From assembly GCA_037074705.1 (NCBI GenBank), contig CM073592.1, forward strand, positions 87,361,129-87,425,128: 64,000 nt of DNA, read 5' to 3'. Below the pieces are notes generated by a model that did not search any database, was not told the DNA's origin, and saw only the letters and a program-made list of their open reading frames with translations. Of the stretch, positions 58,706 through 64,000 are shown piece after piece (positions within the stretch are counted from its first letter, which is position 1; the number at the start of each line of letters is the position of its first letter). The position numbers and the translations under genes were made by a program. This DNA is from Zhengitettix transpicula. Lineage: Eukaryota > Arthropoda > Insecta > Orthoptera > Tetrigidae.

Positions 58706-58864
58706 AGCAAGCTACATTAAGGTAATCCACGTGTTGGCAACTCCCCTTTAATAGCATTTAATAGGCATTTGAAACGGTGTATGCGGAAGGTAGCCAAGGG
58801 TTAACTAGAGCCCCATAGCGTGGTTTATGGATACTTCCCGGCATTCGCCTAAAAGTGATGCAGC
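58706..58864 (-). mobile_element. HPR-15, short 3' fragment
   Basis: A minus-strand 3' part only, from CAAGCTACATTAAGGTAATC to CGCCTAAAAGTGATGCAG, with a ~30-bp internal deletion after CGGAAGG. Confidence 0.75.
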
Positions 58865-61800
58865 ATCTTATTTTAATTTAATACTAATACAATTCAAGTT
58901 CAGTAAAAAGTTGGATAATCCTTTACATCGCATATCAATTATTTTTATATAATTAAATAATTTGAAATCCGCAACCTCACAAGTGAAATAAGATATCAAA
59001 AACGTGAAAAATATTTGCCCACATAATGAATCATAACGTGTATAATTATATGTAGTAATATATTTTTTAATACAGTTTTATTAAAATAAATTATGCCGTC
59101 ATTGTTATAAGTTTCTTTAATCGAGTCGATATGTATTTATAAGCTCACAATGTGTAACTTTAATTGTATACTAGCTGTAATAATATATTAATTTTAAAAA
59201 AATCATTTAATGTATAATGTTTTAAATATTCCTGGACATATATATCCCGGCCTTGAAATTAAGTGAGCGAGAAATATACCTCATTGCCTAATAATAAACT
59301 GGAAAACAGCAACAGGCAAGCTGCCGCAGCGCACAGCGGTCTAAGTTGTCAGGGGCTCCGAATTATAGCCCTTGCCGACCATTAATAAAGGTAGGGTTCC
59401 TGTCCAAAAATATTTTGAAGGTACCCCTAGCTAATAGTTATGTAAATAATAAACTTTAACAGAGTACTTAATTAAGATTATTCATTATTATTGCTGCAAT
59501 CGAATGGGGTAGGGTAGTCAGTAAAGAGTAAAGAGTAAGGCATTGGAACACTATGCGCAATAATATTTAACTATTTTAACTTTATTTCAGTTTGGTAACA
59601 CCTAAAGTCACAAATAATGTCTGATTCTTCTGATATTATTGTAAAAAATAGTGAGTACCTAATATTTTTTTAAAAAGTTCCTTTTGTGAATTTACCTGTG
59701 TGCAGTATGCTGCCTTGTTTTTCATTTGTTCACTTAACCATGTTTTAATGTAGGAGGTTACAGATAAATTATTATTATTTGAAATGTAATCACACAACTA
59801 AAATAGTGTATCCAATAATCTTAAAGTAAATCTTTTCAGATGACAATTGTCATTTGTGAGGACCGAAAGTTCTCGTATTTAATTGGTTTATAATGAACAT
59901 TAAAACTTTATATAATTGTTATATGTGGACTAGTAATAGGTTGTCAAAATAAATTTATTACGTATGTATCCAGTCTTTTGATTCGTCATAGAATAAACTT
60001 TCATCTCATTAATTTGATACCATTGAACTTCAAATTTGCCAAACCAAGTATTACGTACGCTTAATTGTTTATGTACACTTAAATGTAATTAATAATATAA
60101 TTCGTGCTTATATATGAGCCAGATCTAAATCTCCTCATTTCTCTACTGGTAGCTGCAGTTATGAACCCCGTTTGGTTTATCTGGACAGGAGCGTCCGAGA
60201 ACCTGCTACGCGACTGGATCCTTGATAAACCCATCCAGAAAACATCACAGAGTTGCGATTTAATTTCGCTCACTATTGATAGCAGGAATGACGCAACCGC
60301 AAAAAATCTCAACTATTTACAATTCGTTTGCTGCGACTACAGCGTGTATATTATTATTAGTTTTGTTGCTTATCTTCGATAGAAAGTTTCTATAACGTAC
60401 ACTAATATTAATGAAGCAAAACAAAGACCGTAATTTATATGAGTTTACGTTCAGGTGCAATTTAGTTTTAGAGTTGATAGCTACATTTTGTTAATGGATA
60501 AAATTCTAAATTTCTAAATGAACATTATTCCATACATATTTTGATTTTTCCATTAGATTGGACTGCGGATCTAAGACTAGTTTACGAAAATAACTACAAT
60601 TAACATCTGTGGTGTCCATTGGCTGTATGTAAAAACTAAATTCTGAAGCTCGAACCAATTTCAGGATTTTATTAGAGGAATATTAATTAGATAAAGCTAC
60701 TGAATCTATACCAGTTGACAGTATTTTGGAGGATTGAATGATAAAAAAACAAACACTTTCCATAGTTTTGTAAAAATTTTAAATTTATCTTTAGGTATAA
60801 AATTTTAAATTTGACAGCTCATATATTTAGAAACTTACTGTGTTGCCGATTTTCAAGTAGATAAAAGAGATTTTTGTACAATGATTATAATTATATAAAA
60901 ATCACGTCAGTTATTATTAGGGACCGAATATTGAAGAGACATAACACACATAGCTCAAGATATCTACTTATATAATAGAAGGGATGTCAGCTTTAACAAC
61001 AGTACATCTATCCAGCGGAAATTTTCTGTATTAAATGTGTGAACCTAATAATGATCATATTAATATGTAATTGCTTATTTAAAGATTCAACCACGAATCG
61101 CAGTGTCCATCAATCCAAAAGAAAGGTTATTTTAAAAATATAAACACTGCTCGATTCTAATTCATCATTATACAGTTGTTATTCTTCAATTAGAGGTAAA
61201 TTATAATTTGTAAAATGTAATAAAGTTTTAATTTTGATAAATAGAAAATTAAAAGCCAAATAACAGCTCATGAAAATAAACTGTTACAAATATTATGCAA
61301 TTATAAATTTATAGTTTTAAGATAATTATATGTATACAAAATATTTTAATTTATTTAAATGATTCAAAACGACAAAATATAATTACGTAAGTTAGTTATA
61401 GGTGTAATTGCATCTTTAGTGACAAATAGTAATGAGTTTAAACTATAATGAGAATTATATTTCTTCGCATTTTCTGCGCGGTTGTGATATTTTAATCAAA
61501 TGTTATTAACGGTAAAAATACAATTAAGATGAAACTACATATTCCCATATGTATATATAATTTAAACCGAAAAAAAATCTGCATCAAAATACGTTTCAGA
61601 AAAAAATAAGCGTGATTTAGAGTAAACTCCTAATATAATATAAATCCTGCCAGACGTTTGCGTCTCAAAATTCTTATAAACATTGGCCTACTCATCCAGA
61701 ATCTTTCTGCGTTGGAATATCAAACGAATATTATTCCTAAATTTCAATATTTTCATCAACTTTCAAAGAAATAAAATGAATTTTTGAATACTACACAAAG

Positions 61801-64000
61801 TTTTATTTTATTTTTAAATCTTTGCTATTCGATACGATGCGTAATAGTTTGAGCCTAATAGTCGTCTCTGATAGTATACAACTCGTAACATAAAATTGAA
61901 ATTCATTACTAATATATGTAGCATGTGGATAAATATTCCTGACTTATGTACTCGAGAAGCTTCGTAGCTTTCCTCTTCTTTACCTTTGGGTGAATCCGTC
62001 TCTTGTGAGCACTAGAAACTACCAACTCTTCCCTTATCGCGCAAAAGAAAAGAAGACTTGAAGAGTTTTCCAATTAAAATTTACGCTTGAATTTAATTAA
62101 AAGCAAAGTCCCTACCTCGGATTCAATCTTGAATATGTACAGTACTTTAGAGTCTCAGAGGAAATTTCCGATGTAAAAGTCTTTGTGCATTTCTTTACGA
62201 GCACTTATTCCCGCAACCGTTCGCGAACGGCGACAATCGCAGCTTATGGACCTCGTGAAATCCGCAAAGACTCATTTCACAGCCGTCTTTATTAAATTTA
62301 TGTAGATACCTAAATTGAAATATTCTTGGTTTATCATTTTCGCAGATAAAAATTCTCTGAAAATATTTAGTTCATATATATGATGCTTACCATTTATTGT
62401 TCATATGCCAATTAAACTTTAATTATTAAAGTTTTGTTTACACAATTTATTATAAAATATATTTTCACAATGTATAGATTTTGACTCATATATACTCATT
62501 GATAAATGTACTAATTCGTAAATTACCACTTATACGTATCATAGATTTAATATAAGGCGTCAGTGGTATACATGAGGCAGAATTAGATGAGATACAGACA
62601 GCAAAAATTGAACATTAACGAGCAAATATATATAACAAGGTGAAAGTATACGTGGAAATTAAAACATTCCACGCAAAATCCGCGTGGATAAAATAAAATG
62701 AGACTGATAAAAATCGTTGAAAATAAATAAAATGTTTGGAGGAAGAAATATATTTTTTGTTTTCTGAGAAATTGAAAACCGAAACGTCAGACGTAAATTG
62801 ACGTTTCACCTGAGTCACAGAGAAACACCTGTATTTTCTTTTCACCTGTGACATATTTATATATCGTATATATTATTTCTATGAAGCAGAAGCTAGGATT
62901 TATCCCTTTTTTAAAAATCTAACGAAACTAACTCACATAAATATTTGTGAGTATGGATATATAGTATTTGGATTGCTACGACCGCTATTCATTATCTCAA
63001 TAATTTTCATTAAAAAGTAGACCACAGAAGACTATCCAAGTCTCCGACAACAAATAAATCATTGGTTGTACGAATTATATCCCTACAAATAACTAACGTT
63101 AAAAATAAAAAAATTGCATCGATCACCAACACGATCACACAGACTTTCGTAACATCCAACTAGCCGTGACCGTGACTGCCAAGAATTCAGCCTCGCGACA
63201 TTACGAATTTTTATTTAATTCCACTCACACATTTAAGATCTCTCGGTTCTGTCAATATATTAATCAAAACTACTTCTGCAATGAATAAATATCAAAAAAG
63301 GAATTCCGTTTACTCCTCAAGCTGCAAGAGAAGAAAGAATGTCGCTTCGTGCCGTTAGTCAACGGCTGAATTTCAAACAAGCATTTAACTACGAAATTGT
63401 TATTCAGTACAACTTACTATAATATAATCCGTTAGTATTATATTACGAGTTGATTTCGTCAATAATGTCTCAGTAAAGGTTTGAAACAACTACATTACAA
63501 TCGTGATACAAAATTATTTTCTGTTTTCTTTTTATCTGTGTTTCCTATCGCGCCTGGTTATATCAAATCACTGTCTTTACGGACTGCGGAGTTTCCGCCC
63601 GGACCATCTAGTATACAGTTGCATAGCGATGCTATATACAAATACTCACAACCGCATATTATATTCAGAATGCACGATTCGAAAATTGCGGGGAATAATA
63701 AAACCTTAAAGTATGGGAGTCAGGGCAAGAGATATCCGGCTCAATATCAAAGAGGACGGGCCTATCCATTTTGGATTTGAAACACCGTAAAAATTCATAA
63801 ATAGCTTTTATTAGAAAACCTGTGTATGGAATCTGAAGAAAGTGCGCCGATATTCAAAAGACCCAGAGTCATGTTACAATGAGGGTATTTATTCTTAATG
63901 TACACAAAATCGTGAGGGTAACCACAGACTGAGATGATAAATCGTGATAACATGAGACACCTGAAAGAAACCAACGAAGATTACTGAGTGTTTCGGATCA
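58865..64000. other. unrecognised terminal stretch
   Basis: No repeat or gene was identified. Frames of 92 codons (60104-60382) and 99 codons (63481-63780) lack recognisable domains. A tRNA-like A-box stretch (AGCGCACAGCGGTCTAAG, about 59331-59348) lacks a B box. Confidence 0.35.

Noticed and set aside
59320..59400. tRNA-like stretch with an A-box-type motif
   Set aside because: No B box at the expected spacing and no second copy in the window.

Overview
This 64-kb window looks like gene-poor nuclear DNA of an animal, most likely an insect or other arthropod. The evidence is very AT-rich sequence, no long open frames, long AT microsatellites, and a dense layering of eukaryotic transposons: jockey- and CR1/L2-like LINEs, mariner, Helitron-like, Penelope-like, tRNA-derived SINEs, foldback MITEs and LTR elements. 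I cannot name the species. No intact protein-coding gene, rRNA or functional tRNA gene was found. The only host-gene-like candidate is a short possible exon near 31,970 that resembles a PIF/Harbinger transposase N-terminus.

Three repeat groups dominate. (1) HPR (my label, hairpin-headed retroposon) is a ~540-bp family with palindromic 5' hairpins, a poly(A) 3' end and, at several loci, 7-14-bp target-site duplications. There are about 15 insertions, some truncated, some old, and three of them inverted dimers. (2) LTR1 is a set of seven LTR-like units of 0.9-1.3 kb with TG...CA ends, each flanked by ATAT or sitting inside an (AT)n tract, and none with an internal coding region. Five of the seven contain a tRNA-Lys-like primer-binding-site (PBS) module inside the unit. 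(3) LTR2 has two ~0.7-kb copies whose 3' end is a ladder of TTACA+PBS units. The last unit in the second copy is an 18-nt match to the complement of the tRNA-Leu(AAG) 3' end.

Layout: 1-1,865 AT-rich with a small inverted repeat; 1,866-2,843 LTR1-A; 3,714-4,776 two tandem HPRs; 7,633-8,518 truncated jockey LINE with target duplication; 9,420-10,468 HPR cluster with an inverted dimer; 13,500-14,944 MITE arm, SINE, Penelope remnant, HPR; 16,543-17,947 Helitron-like; 18,047-18,690 LINE remnant; 18,972-20,463 LTR2-a between 394-bp direct repeats; 21,160-22,212 SINE and HPR; 22,640-23,160 mariner remnant; 25,310-26,352 two HPRs; 28,520-31,431 LTR1-G, HPR, second inverted dimer, MITE; 31,970-32,191 possible exon; 33,321-34,334 Penelope-like GIY-YIG unit with inverted ends; 36,229-37,547 LTR1-B with a nested HPR; 38,626-39,765 LTR1-C; 40,838-41,952 giant HPR palindrome; 43,789-46,897 three LTR1 units separated only by (AT)n; 47,899-48,141 MITE; 48,774-50,286 two HPRs; 52,001-52,763 second Helitron-like copy; 56,047-56,770 LTR2-b; 58,383-58,864 MITE and HPR fragment; the last ~5 kb is unrecognised.

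The strongest leads are the capture of LTR-end/PBS junctions into the 3' ends of two unrelated LTR families, the LTR1 preference for AT repeats, the mobile inverted dimers of HPR, and a recurring CTGAWGA-hairpin-GAAAC module shared by otherwise different elements. All calls were made by eye, without database searches.
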